Below the pieces are notes generated by a model that saw nothing but the letters and a program-made list of their open reading frames with translations, made no database searches and was not told the origin of the DNA. From CAZLYF01 sp964586835 (GTDB lineage: Bacteria; Bacillota; Clostridia; Christensenellales; Aristaeellaceae): 30,712 nt of DNA. The translations under genes and the position numbers were made by a program. Positions 7,640-15,237 of the stretch are shown here, piece by piece; the stretch's first letter is position 1, and the number at the start of each line of letters is the position of its first letter. Location of the stretch: contig CAZPIC010000029.1 of NCBI GenBank assembly GCA_964586835.1, positions 1 through 30,712 on the forward strand, given 5' to 3'.

Positions 7640-8598
7640 AGGGCTTCGATTTCCTCGCGAGTGGCGGTGCCCGTTGTGCCTATCTTGCGGATGATGACGG
7701 CGGAGGCTGCATTTCCCAGGGCTGCAGCATCCTGAAGCCCTGCGCCGGCGGCAAGGGCCAGGCTGAAGGCAGACATGAAGGCGTCCCCTGCGCCGACGGC
7801 ATCGATCGGGGGAGGCACTCGCTTGCCTGGAATGCTAAGAATCCTTCCCTTTTCCGCGATGACACAGCCTTTTGCGCCTAAGGTAACGACGACGGGGCCT
7901 TGAGACTGCTCGGACAGTGACAGCGCGGCCTTCAGAGCATCACGTTCGCCTGTTGCCCGTTCCGCTTCCAGGTGGTTGGGCTTCAGGACCGCATGGCGAA
8001 AAAGGCCGATGCGGTCGCGGCTGTCTACGACAACGCGAAGGCCCTCCCCAGCAAGGGCGCTGATCCTTTCCCGCACACGTGGCGTGACGCAGCCTTGCTG
8101 CAGCTGGTCGAGTACCAGCAGCACGTCAAGCGTTCCCGACGCAGCCTCAAGCGCCCTCAGCAACCGCTCTTCCTCGCTTTCGGGAAGTGGAGTACGGTTT
8201 TCAAAGTCGATGCGCGGGTCTTCATAAACCAGGTCTGATATGCCACAGCGTAGGGGTTTGATGTAAGCTGCGGTGACGACACCAGCTGTCTTAGAAAGGC
8301 AGGACACCTGCACGCCCGCCGTGCGGAGCAGGCCGTGCAGCGCGGCTCCTCGCCAGTCTGGTCCGGTCACACCGAACGCGCAGACACTGCCTGGTTCAAG
8401 CGCTGCCAGGCAGACAGCGGCGTTTCCCGCACCACCCGGGCTCATGCGCTCCTCAACGACGGGGAGGGGGTGATGGGGTGTCTCTCTGGAAAGCACGCTT
8501 TCCCGCATGTCTGCCTTCCAGTACACATCCAGACAAAAATCTCCGAGCACTCCCGCGCGCAGGGTGCCAAAGGGACCAAAAAGGGCGGACAGCTTCAT
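7633..8598 (-). CDS. PfkB-family kinase resembling the HldE heptose-7-phosphate kinase domain
   Basis: 321-residue carbohydrate kinase. The N-terminal PfkB signature S-P-G-G-A-G-N-A is at 53-60, and the catalytic D-A-V-G-A-G-D-A-F is at 266-274. The opening G-D-F-C-L-D-V-Y-W followed by S-R-E-T-P and the P-V-V-E segment is characteristic of the RfaE/HldE kinase domain. The nucleotidyltransferase half of bifunctional HldE is absent, so it would make a heptose 1,7-bisphosphate-type product only. Its ATG overlaps the stop of the upstream gene (ATGA). The pairing with gmhA supports a heptose-phosphate role, but another sugar phosphate is possible. Confidence 0.82.
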   Translation of the reverse strand: MKLSALFGPFGTLRAGVLGDFCLDVYWKADMRESVLSRETPHHPLPVVEERMSPGGAGNAAVCLAALEPGSVCAFGVTGPDWRGAALHGLLRTAGVQVSCLSKTAGVVTAAYIKPLRCGISDLVYEDPRIDFENRTPLPESEEERLLRALEAASGTLDVLLVLDQLQQGCVTPRVRERISALAGEGLRVVVDSRDRIGLFRHAVLKPNHLEAERATGERDALKAALSLSEQSQGPVVVTLGAKGCVIAEKGRILSIPGKRVPPPIDAVGAGDAFMSAFSLALAAGAGLQDAAALGNAASAVIIRKIGTTGTATREEIEALW

Positions 8599-9560
8599 GA
8601 CCTGGCCTCCGCCTGCTGCACAAGCCTGTGGAAGAGGGCGGGCAGGGTGTGTCGGTGATCTCCCGTGAAGCGCCAGCCCCGACCTCCTCGGCTGACCGGA
8701 CGGCTCACGATGTTTTTTAGCGGGCGGTAGTAGTAATCTGGGTTCTCGGCGCCTGCTGCCACGGGGCTGCCAAGAGGCCGCAGGTCAAAGTCGGCAGTGG
8801 TTATGTCAAAGGTGGGATGCCTGAGGTTGCGCGCAATGGACAGCGCCTTGAGGAAGACCTCTGGGCCTATCACCGACGAGCCAAAGTTTAGGAATACGCC
8901 GCCGTCAAGCCCGGACACCGACCGGCAAAGCCGGAGAAAGTCCGTCTGGCAGGTCTTTCCGATGGAAGCGAAGTCACATAGGGGGTGCTGGTGGATGATG
9001 TCTGTTCCAAGAGCAACGTGGAAGGTGGCAGGGATCCCCAGCTTGAAGGCCTTATACAGCACACAGTCCTCCCGGTGAGGGAAGCGCTCCGGCATGCTGT
9101 CAATGCTTCTTGCCAGCGCCTCCCCGTACCCCCATCCTCTCCGGGCGCCCTCGTTCATCGCTTCATTCATCCAGCGCCCTGTCTCCTCCCACATGCCAAA
9201 GCTTCCGTCCTCGATGGCAGTCGGAACGTGCTCTGAAGTACCTCCCAGGTAGGCCAGCTCAAAATCGTGGATCGAGCAGGCACCGTTGCCGGCGAGGTGC
9301 TGGATAAAGCCCAATTCCATCAGCCGGATCAGGTACCGTGACAGCCCGCTCTTGATGACATGGGCGCCTGTGAACCAGAGGATCGGACGTCCTCGCCGGA
9401 ATGCCGCGACGATCCGGTTCACAAGCTCGTCAAGTCCCTCCGCACCCCAAGACTCCGTTTCTCCGCCGGGTGTGAGCAGCGTATCTATGCGCACCAGATT
9501 CGTCCGGTTGTAAGCCGATTGTGTTCTGACGTTCTTCAGGTCAAGCGTTTCGTAGTTCAC
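8595..9560 (-). CDS. Deoxyhypusine-synthase-like protein of unknown function
   Basis: 321 residues, no signal peptide or membrane segment. Conserved-looking blocks are G-A-H-V-I-K-S-G (65-72), A-G-N-G-A-C-S-I-H-D (90-99), A-L-G-T-D-I-I-H-Q-H-P (183-193) and N-F-G-S-S-V-I-G-P-E-V-F (225-236). The Gly-rich blocks and overall plan recall the NAD-binding deoxyhypusine synthase fold. I recall a family of uncharacterised bacterial proteins with these blocks, but I cannot assign a reaction. The start is GTG at 9560 behind GGGAGGG. It is the first gene after the hairpin that follows the binding protein and overlaps the PfkB gene by four bases. The sugar-operon context argues against a hypusine function. 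Confidence 0.6.
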   Translation of the reverse strand: MNYETLDLKNVRTQSAYNRTNLVRIDTLLTPGGETESWGAEGLDELVNRIVAAFRRGRPILWFTGAHVIKSGLSRYLIRLMELGFIQHLAGNGACSIHDFELAYLGGTSEHVPTAIEDGSFGMWEETGRWMNEAMNEGARRGWGYGEALARSIDSMPERFPHREDCVLYKAFKLGIPATFHVALGTDIIHQHPLCDFASIGKTCQTDFLRLCRSVSGLDGGVFLNFGSSVIGPEVFLKALSIARNLRHPTFDITTADFDLRPLGSPVAAGAENPDYYYRPLKNIVSRPVSRGGRGWRFTGDHRHTLPALFHRLVQQAEARS

Positions 9561-9608
9561 TCATCCCTCCCATGCCTTCAGGGGGCCAGTGCGGCCTTTG
9601 TCCAGAAG

Positions 9609-9635
9609 AAAAGGAGGCCCAACGGGCCTCCTTTT
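9609..9635 (-). terminator. Terminator/attenuator inside the sugar operon
   Basis: AAAAGGAGGCCC / GGGCCTCCTTTT, a perfect 12-bp inverted repeat with a 3-nt loop. It lies 11 bp after the binding-protein stop and is followed on the minus strand by CTTCT. With only about 50 bp left before the next gene, it probably lowers rather than abolishes transcription of the enzyme genes. Confidence 0.8.
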
Positions 9636-9646
9636 CCTTGGAGAAC

Positions 9647-10591
9647 TTATTTGCCCAGCAGGTCGTGCTCTTCGATGTACTCCTTATTCAGGACGGAAAC
9701 ACCGGTATCGAACAGTTTCTGGTCTTCGGGGATCTCCTCGCCGCGAAGCACTTTCACAGCGCTCTTCATGCCCTCGTAGCCCATTACATCAGGGTTTTGG
9801 GCCATGGTGGCAAGCAGCGCACCGTCAACGACCAGCTGGAGAATCGCATCAGACTTATCAAAGCCGACGCCGACGACATCCGCGCCTGCTTCCTTGATGG
9901 CGTTGCCGGTACCGGTGGTGCAGCCTTCATTGCAGCCGAAGATGCCCACGCAACCCTCGGTGATGTAGTTTTCTGCAATGGTCTGGGAAACCGTGACCTG
10001 GCCTTCGCTGTACTGTGGCTCCAGGATCTCAAAGGCGCTACCTTCAAAGGCCTTGCGGAAGCCCGCTTCCCGGTGCTGAGTGGACGTGGTGGAGGGGTTC
10101 ACGTTGACGATGCCAATCTTGCCCTCAGTAACGCTCATCTCGGTCAGCTTGTTAAGCATTTCCACGCCAGCGAGCCGTCCGGCCTTCGTGTTGTCCGTGG
10201 CCAGCGTCTGATAAGCCTCGGTATTGGCGGGGCTGTCGACGTAGATGAACTTGACGCCTTCCTTCTGGTATTGCTGGATGGTGGCCACCTGTGTGTCGGG
10301 GCCGTTGGAAGCCAGCAGGATCAGATCCGCGTTGTTGGCGAAGGCGTTGTTAATGGACTCAATCTGAGCCGCGTCATCCTTGCCCCGTGTGGGGGCGTCC
10401 CAGATATAGTTGATCTTGACGCCTTCCGCGGCCAGCTCTTCGACGGCCTTTTTACAGCCGGCATCCACGCTGACCCAGTGCTGATCCATGAGGTCCATAG
10501 TGATCAGAAACACGTTGTACTCTTCTGCAGCGATTGCGGTGACTCCTGTGAGGAGCAGAGCGGTAAGCAGGATTGCAACGAGTCTTTTCAT
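9647..10591 (-). CDS. Sugar-binding protein of a ribose-type (CUT2) importer
   Basis: 314-residue periplasmic-binding-protein-like family 4 protein (RbsB relatives), which binds a free monosaccharide or similar small sugar outside the membrane. Residues 1-22 are a Sec signal peptide (K-R then a leucine-rich core, ending A-I-A-A) with no lipobox cysteine. A near-ideal AAGGAGGA ribosome site lies inside the end of the permease gene, and the ATG overlaps the permease stop (ATGA), predicting strong coupled translation. A hairpin terminator follows. The ligand is unknown; the downstream enzymes point to a sugar that enters heptose-like metabolism. Confidence 0.92.
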   Translation of the reverse strand: MKRLVAILLTALLLTGVTAIAAEEYNVFLITMDLMDQHWVSVDAGCKKAVEELAAEGVKINYIWDAPTRGKDDAAQIESINNAFANNADLILLASNGPDTQVATIQQYQKEGVKFIYVDSPANTEAYQTLATDNTKAGRLAGVEMLNKLTEMSVTEGKIGIVNVNPSTTSTQHREAGFRKAFEGSAFEILEPQYSEGQVTVSQTIAENYITEGCVGIFGCNEGCTTGTGNAIKEAGADVVGVGFDKSDAILQLVVDGALLATMAQNPDVMGYEGMKSAVKVLRGEEIPEDQKLFDTGVSVLNKEYIEEHDLLGK

Positions 10592-11664
10592 GATATGAGT
10601 TCCTCCTTTGACGTTTGTTCCAAACGCTGTCCGCGTTCAGGGTTCTTTTTGAAGGCCGCGCGGAGACGGGAGGCACTGAAGGTGCCGCTGCGGATGACCA
10701 CGTCGACCAGGACGGAAAGGACCACGATGATACCGACGACGATGTTGCGCCAGGCTACCGGCGCACCGACAAGAGAGAGGCCATTGTACATCGTGCCCCA
10801 CACACTCGCGCCGACGACCTCGCCCAGCAAGATCCCCTGTCCGCCCAATGTGGAGATGCCCCCGATGACAGAGGCCGCCACGGCGTACAGCTCATAGCCG
10901 ATGCCTGCGTCCATAGAGCCCATGCCGGCCTGGGCACAGGTGATCAGACCGACGACGCCCGCGCAGAAAGCACTGACCGTATACACCCGGATGATGGTCG
11001 TGTGGACGCTCACACCGGAAAGCTTTGAGGCTTCCACATTGCTGCCCACGGCGTATATGTATCTGCCCGCACGCGTGCGGGAGAGCAGGTAGTTGAAGGC
11101 AAACCAGATAACCATGGCAATCCAGAAGGTATTGTAGACGGAAAAAGTCTTGCCGTAATATAGAATGTCGCGCCAGGCGGTGGCAGCTGTTCCGATTGCG
11201 TCGGTGTTCATGTTGCCGTTGACCAGCTGGGCCAGTCCCCGGGCAATAGTCATGGTGCCAAGGGTACCGATGAAGGCGGGAAGCCTGCACACTGAGACCA
11301 GAAAGCCATTAAGAAGGCCTGTCAGCAGGCAGGGGACAAGGGTGATGACGGTCGTCAGCCAGGGGTTCATTCCCTTTGTCAGCAACGTAGCGGACATCAT
11401 CGCGCTCATCCCGATGACCGAGCCAATGGACAGGTCGATGTTTCCGGTGATGAGCACATAGCCCTGGCCAATGCCTATGATGAGGTACGGTGCGATCTGC
11501 CGTAGTAGGTTAGCGACATTGCGCTGGGAGAGGAAGTTTGGGTTGATGAGGTTAAAAACGAAACCCAGCGTAATCAGCCCAAAAGAGACCGTGATCACCT
11601 GCCCCATCCCACGGATGGCGAACAGGCGCTTGACAATGCCTTTCCTGTTTGCGTTGCCTGCCAT
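10588..11664 (-). CDS. Ribose-type ABC transporter permease
   Basis: 358-residue RbsC-like permease with many hydrophobic segments from about residue 20 onwards. The motif L-I-T-G-N-I-D-L-S-I-G-S-V near residue 75 is the hallmark of CUT2 permeases, and A-V-G-x-N-x-x-A-S-x-L-S-G occurs near the middle. A single permease gene fits CUT2 systems, where it homodimerises. It lies 17 bp after the ATPase gene with an AGGGAG ribosome site and overlaps the binding-protein gene by four bases. The C-terminal 30 residues are a charged cytoplasmic tail. Confidence 0.94.
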   Translation of the reverse strand: MAGNANRKGIVKRLFAIRGMGQVITVSFGLITLGFVFNLINPNFLSQRNVANLLRQIAPYLIIGIGQGYVLITGNIDLSIGSVIGMSAMMSATLLTKGMNPWLTTVITLVPCLLTGLLNGFLVSVCRLPAFIGTLGTMTIARGLAQLVNGNMNTDAIGTAATAWRDILYYGKTFSVYNTFWIAMVIWFAFNYLLSRTRAGRYIYAVGSNVEASKLSGVSVHTTIIRVYTVSAFCAGVVGLITCAQAGMGSMDAGIGYELYAVAASVIGGISTLGGQGILLGEVVGASVWGTMYNGLSLVGAPVAWRNIVVGIIVVLSVLVDVVIRSGTFSASRLRAAFKKNPERGQRLEQTSKEELIS

Positions 11665-11681
11665 GGATTTTTCTCCCTCTT

Positions 11682-13229
11682 TTAGGCGTTTTCACCACCG
11701 CTGAGCTTGTTTTCAAAGCGGGTAGCATATTCAAGGATTTTCTCCTGAGTGGCCTCTTCGCGCGCCAGTTCACCGGTGATGCGCCCATCGCACATCACGA
11801 GGATGCGGTCTGCTATGCCTAAAATCTCCTGCATCTCGGAGGACACAAACACTACTGCGATGCCCTGCTGCTTCAGGCGGTTCATCAGATGGTAGATCTC
11901 CACCTTCGCCGCTACATCAATGCCGCGGGTGGGTTCGTCGAAGATAACCACCCGGGAATGGCGCACCAACCATTTGGCGACGACTACTTTTTGCTGGTTG
12001 CCGCCTGAAAGGCTCGCCGCGTCCACGTCCGCGCTGGCCAGGCGGATGTCCAGATCCGATATCGCTGTCGTGACGGCTTTGTCAACTTGCTTTTTGTTAA
12101 CTGCGCCCGACGAGGTGGACAAGATGTCCAAGTTGGGCAGCTCTATATTGCTGCGCACGCTCAGCTTCACGCACAGGCCCGCAAGCTTACGGTCCTCCGG
12201 CACCAGGACGATGCCGTGCCGGATGGCGTCCATGGGCTTTCGGATGACAATTTCCTTTCCGTCCATATAAGCCCGGCCGGATTGTTTCGGGTCGGCCCCA
12301 AACAGGACCCGTGTGGTTTCCGTCCTGCCGGCACCTACCAAACCTGCGATGCCCACGATCTCGCCCTGACGAGCGGCGAAAGAAACGCCGCGCACCAGGT
12401 GGCCGGCGTTCAGGTCCCTGACCTCAAAGATGGTTTCGCCCAGAGGGCACTCCACGCGAGGAAACTTCTCTCTGATATTACGGCCCACCATCAGGCTGAT
12501 GATCTCAGGCAGGGAGGTATCCTTCCAATTTTTAGTCGCGATGAACTGCCCGTCTCGCAGGACAGTGACGCGGTTGGCAATGTGCTGCAGTTCCTCCAGC
12601 CGGTGGCTGATGTAGATAATGCTGCGCCCTTGGTCTCGCAGGTTGCGGATGATGGCAAAGAGGTCATCTATTTCGTGAGCGGTCAGTGAACTGGTGGGTT
12701 CGTCCATGATCAGTACCCGGGCGTCGGTGGACAGGGCCTTGGCGATTTCGACCATCTGCTGTTTGGATAGCTGCAGATCGCCCACGATGGTGGTGGGGTC
12801 GATGTCCACGTTCATGCTTTTAAGCACGACGGAGGCCTGGCGGTTCATCTCCCGGGTGTTGAGCCGTGTTCCGGATAGGCAAATCTCCCGGCCCAGGAAG
12901 ATGTTTTCCGCCACTGTCAGGTGGCGGCACATGTTGAGTTCCTGGTGGATGATGGCGATGCCCAGTTCCTGAGCCCTGCGGGGGGTGAGGGCTGTACCAA
13001 CATCCTTGCCAAAGACATGCAGCGATCCTTCGTCGCTCTGGTAAACGCCGCTTAGGACCTTCATCAAAGTGGATTTGCCTGCGCCGTTCTCGCCCAGCAA
13101 AGCCATGACCTCGCCGGCTTTGACGCCTAAAGATACCCTGTCCAGTGCCTTGACGCCTGGAAAGCTCTTGCTGATGTCTTTCATGTGGACGACATACTCG
13201 TCTGTGTATTCTGCCGGGAGGGATGTCAT
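11682..13229 (-). CDS. Ribose-type ABC transporter ATPase (two fused nucleotide-binding domains)
   Basis: 515-residue RbsA/MglA-like ATPase. Domain 1 has Walker A G-E-N-G-A-G-K-S at 46-53 and a degenerate signature L-S-K-Q-Q. Domain 2 has the degenerate Walker A G-L-V-G-A-G-R-T usual in this family and a normal signature L-S-G-G-N-Q-Q-K from about 407, followed by Walker B V-V-I-F-D-E-P-T. The start at 13229 is preferred over an upstream ATG at 13274. It gives a four-base ATGA overlap with the preceding gene, has GGGAG upstream, and the 15 extra residues are not family-like. Confidence 0.93.
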   Translation of the reverse strand: MTSLPAEYTDEYVVHMKDISKSFPGVKALDRVSLGVKAGEVMALLGENGAGKSTLMKVLSGVYQSDEGSLHVFGKDVGTALTPRRAQELGIAIIHQELNMCRHLTVAENIFLGREICLSGTRLNTREMNRQASVVLKSMNVDIDPTTIVGDLQLSKQQMVEIAKALSTDARVLIMDEPTSSLTAHEIDDLFAIIRNLRDQGRSIIYISHRLEELQHIANRVTVLRDGQFIATKNWKDTSLPEIISLMVGRNIREKFPRVECPLGETIFEVRDLNAGHLVRGVSFAARQGEIVGIAGLVGAGRTETTRVLFGADPKQSGRAYMDGKEIVIRKPMDAIRHGIVLVPEDRKLAGLCVKLSVRSNIELPNLDILSTSSGAVNKKQVDKAVTTAISDLDIRLASADVDAASLSGGNQQKVVVAKWLVRHSRVVIFDEPTRGIDVAAKVEIYHLMNRLKQQGIAVVFVSSEMQEILGIADRILVMCDGRITGELAREEATQEKILEYATRFENKLSGGENA

Positions 13230-13987
13230 CCTTGCGCGCTCCCATCTATCAGCCAACGGGCCAGGTTCTGCCACAGTCTTCCGTAGTGCTTCCAGGCCAG
13301 GAATGCAGGCGACCCCCAGTGCGGAGCGCAGTCCGAGGTGAAAGCCGCGCTTCTCCCTTTGCCAAACTGGCCAACCGCGATGAAAGGGTCATTGCCGATC
13401 CTAGCAAGAACTGTGCCCCTTGAGGGGTCTTCAAGCGTTCGGTTATAGCCAATAAAATAGGGCCACTCCCCGTCAATGCCCTCAAATACGGGGTGGGCAG
13501 GATCCGTGACACGGGGGACGGAGCCTTCGGAGGTCTCGATGCGATCGTCGAAAGGCAGCAGGCGCACGGGCAAAATGTCATCGATGGCAGTCATGCCGTA
13601 ACGTGCCTTTCCTTCGATGCCGGTGAAGGACATGAACCCACCGATCATCATAAAGCCTCCACCGTTCAGGACGTACTGCCTCACCGCTTCACAGCGGTTG
13701 GGCATCGTTACGCCCTGGGAAAAGGAAGGCGTGGTCATCAAAAGGGTGTTCGCGCCAACATCTGAGAGGATGATCAGGTCGAAGGCGTCAAGCTTTGAGG
13801 CAGTGTCTGGGAATTTTTCGAGTGCGGTATGGCTAGGCATGTAGGAGACGTCCCAGCCGCCTTCCTCCAGCGCTTGTTTGAGCCAGCCCACGTTTTCATA
13901 GTAGCCTGACGTTGTCATAGAGTCAGCGCCCTTGACGTGAACGGTATAGCCTATGTAGGATTCGCCACAAATGAAAGCTTTTTTCAC
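13226..13987 (-). CDS. GATase1-like (DUF1355-type) cytoplasmic protein, first gene of the sugar operon
   Basis: 253-residue protein with a class I glutamine-amidotransferase-like fold, of the group once called DUF1355. The central nucleophile-elbow region at 108-120 reads N-G-G-G-F-M-M-I-G-G-F-M-S, with no cysteine. Classical glutaminase activity is therefore unlikely, as in ThuA-type relatives found beside sugar genes. The start is the GTG at 13987, backed by GGAGGGG a few bases upstream; an ATG 14 codons earlier lacks such support. It heads the operon and overlaps the ATPase gene by four bases. Role unknown, presumably sugar-related. Confidence 0.75.
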   Translation of the reverse strand: MKKAFICGESYIGYTVHVKGADSMTTSGYYENVGWLKQALEEGGWDVSYMPSHTALEKFPDTASKLDAFDLIILSDVGANTLLMTTPSFSQGVTMPNRCEAVRQYVLNGGGFMMIGGFMSFTGIEGKARYGMTAIDDILPVRLLPFDDRIETSEGSVPRVTDPAHPVFEGIDGEWPYFIGYNRTLEDPSRGTVLARIGNDPFIAVGQFGKGRSAAFTSDCAPHWGSPAFLAWKHYGRLWQNLARWLIDGSAQG

Positions 13988-14043
13988 AAACCCCTCCGCT
14001 TTCCATGCAGGCCGGGTACCCTGTGTCACTATCTGTCATCTAT

Positions 14044-14072
14044 ACGATACAATAAAACGTGTACATTGGCAA
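14044..14072 (-). promoter_or_regulatory. Putative promoter of the eight-gene sugar operon
   Basis: On the minus strand TTGCCA (14067-14072), 17 bp, TATCGT (14044-14049), about 57 bp before the GTG start. The spacer is the only AT-rich stretch in this intergenic region. A TATAGA a little further down could be an alternative -10. Confidence 0.4.
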
Positions 14073-14173
14073 ATAACGGGCAACGCTGGATCCCCGGGAA
14101 AGGGTACCGGAGCGGCAGACCGCCGGAGGGTGTGGCGAAACGCCCCGGACCGGGAATCCGCGTGCACAGGGAT

Positions 14174-15097
14174 TTATTCTGAGGCGCAGGGAGAGGCCTT
14201 GTGCAAGGCGCCTTCTGAGTTTTCTGCAGAAACCATGCAGCTGAAGGTCCCGTGGTTGGCTGCGTATCCGTATCCGCCCCGTGTATCGATAGCCACAACA
14301 GCCATCTCGCCCGCCTTTCGGCCAGCTTTTGCCAACGCTGCACAGGCGTGACGCATGATGGTTTCGCAGGCTGTCATCGCGTCTGTTCCCTGGCCCATCA
14401 GGTCTACGATGCGAAAGCACAGCGCCGAGCGAAGGATGTCCTCGCCCACACCGGTGGCAGCGGCTGCGCCTCTGCGGTCGTCTGCGTAGAAACCGGCTCC
14501 GCAGATGGGCGAATCCCCCACCCGGCCGGGGAGCTTCAGGGCGAGTCCGCTGGTGGAGGTGCCCGCACAAAAATTCCCTGCATGATCGCGTGCTACAATG
14601 CCCACCGTATCGTGTCCGATGGGTTTTCCCTGTACACTATGGCGCTTGATGTTGTCAAAAGAGTAGGGGCTTGCGCCCTGCTCGCAGCGCAGCTCCCTCC
14701 AGCGTGTGAGCGCATGCGCTGTCAACAAGTTGCTTCGCGCGTGCCCGTGCTGGTCCGCGAACTGGCTTGCCCCTTCCCCCACCAGGAGGCTGTGTCCCGT
14801 CAGTGTCAAGACATCGCGGGCCACCTCAATAGGATGCAGAAAGCCTCTCAGGCCGGCTACCCCCCCCACCTCCAGGGTGGTACCGTCCATGATCGCTGCA
14901 TCAAGCTCGATGAGCCCGTCCCATCCAGGCAGCCCCCCCAGGCCTACGCTGTCTATGTCGGGATCCGCCTCAATCCGCCTGGCAACTGCGACCACAGCGT
15001 CCATGGCAGAGCCTCCCTGTTTCAGGACGGCCACGCCAGCGGGCATGTGTTTTTCCGAAAAAGACCAGGTGCCAAGGATCATCCATCTGTCCATCAT
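14174..15097 (-). CDS. N4-(beta-N-acetylglucosaminyl)-L-asparaginase (glycosylasparaginase)
   Basis: 307-residue N-terminal-nucleophile hydrolase that cleaves the GlcNAc-Asn bond of N-glycan remnants, or isoaspartyl bonds in sister enzymes. Self-cleavage should occur before T164 in G-H-D-T-V-G-I-V, which then becomes the nucleophile. A-G-T-S-T-S-G (178-184), G-R-V-G-D-S-P-I-C-G-A-G (191-202) and A-A-A-A-T-G (211-216) match glycosylasparaginases closely, including the N-terminal W-S-F region and M-D-G-T-T. No signal peptide is visible, so it is cytoplasmic. The start at 15097 is chosen for AGGAAGGA just upstream; 19 extra upstream residues are not family-like. Confidence 0.88.
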   Translation of the reverse strand: MMDRWMILGTWSFSEKHMPAGVAVLKQGGSAMDAVVAVARRIEADPDIDSVGLGGLPGWDGLIELDAAIMDGTTLEVGGVAGLRGFLHPIEVARDVLTLTGHSLLVGEGASQFADQHGHARSNLLTAHALTRWRELRCEQGASPYSFDNIKRHSVQGKPIGHDTVGIVARDHAGNFCAGTSTSGLALKLPGRVGDSPICGAGFYADDRRGAAAATGVGEDILRSALCFRIVDLMGQGTDAMTACETIMRHACAALAKAGRKAGEMAVVAIDTRGGYGYAANHGTFSCMVSAENSEGALHKASPCASE

Positions 15098-15207
15098 GCA
15101 TCCATCCTTCCTGATGCCCCTGGGCATCGGGGCGCGGTTCCCAGCTTGGGGCACAGTCAGGGCAAGGACTGAGCTGACCGGCTTGCCGGCGTATACGCGC
15201 TGCCGCC

Positions 15208-15237
15208 ATTATATTGCAGATCTGTCCAGGCTGTCGA
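15208..15237 (-). promoter_or_regulatory. Putative promoter of the glycosylasparaginase gene
   Basis: On the minus strand TCGACA (15232-15237), 18 bp, then a consensus TATAAT (15208-15213) that overlaps the TAA stop of the peptidase gene. It would give a leader of about 100 nt before the ATG at 15097. Confidence 0.45.

Noticed and set aside
9572..10897. 441-codon open frame on the plus strand
   Set aside because: It lies antisense to the binding-protein and permease genes, whose families are clear, and shows no motif. High-GC DNA gives such long shadow frames.
14050..14066. LacI-type operator in the spacer of the sugar-operon promoter
   Set aside because: The sequence around GTACACGTTTTATT is only loosely palindromic and misses several consensus positions.
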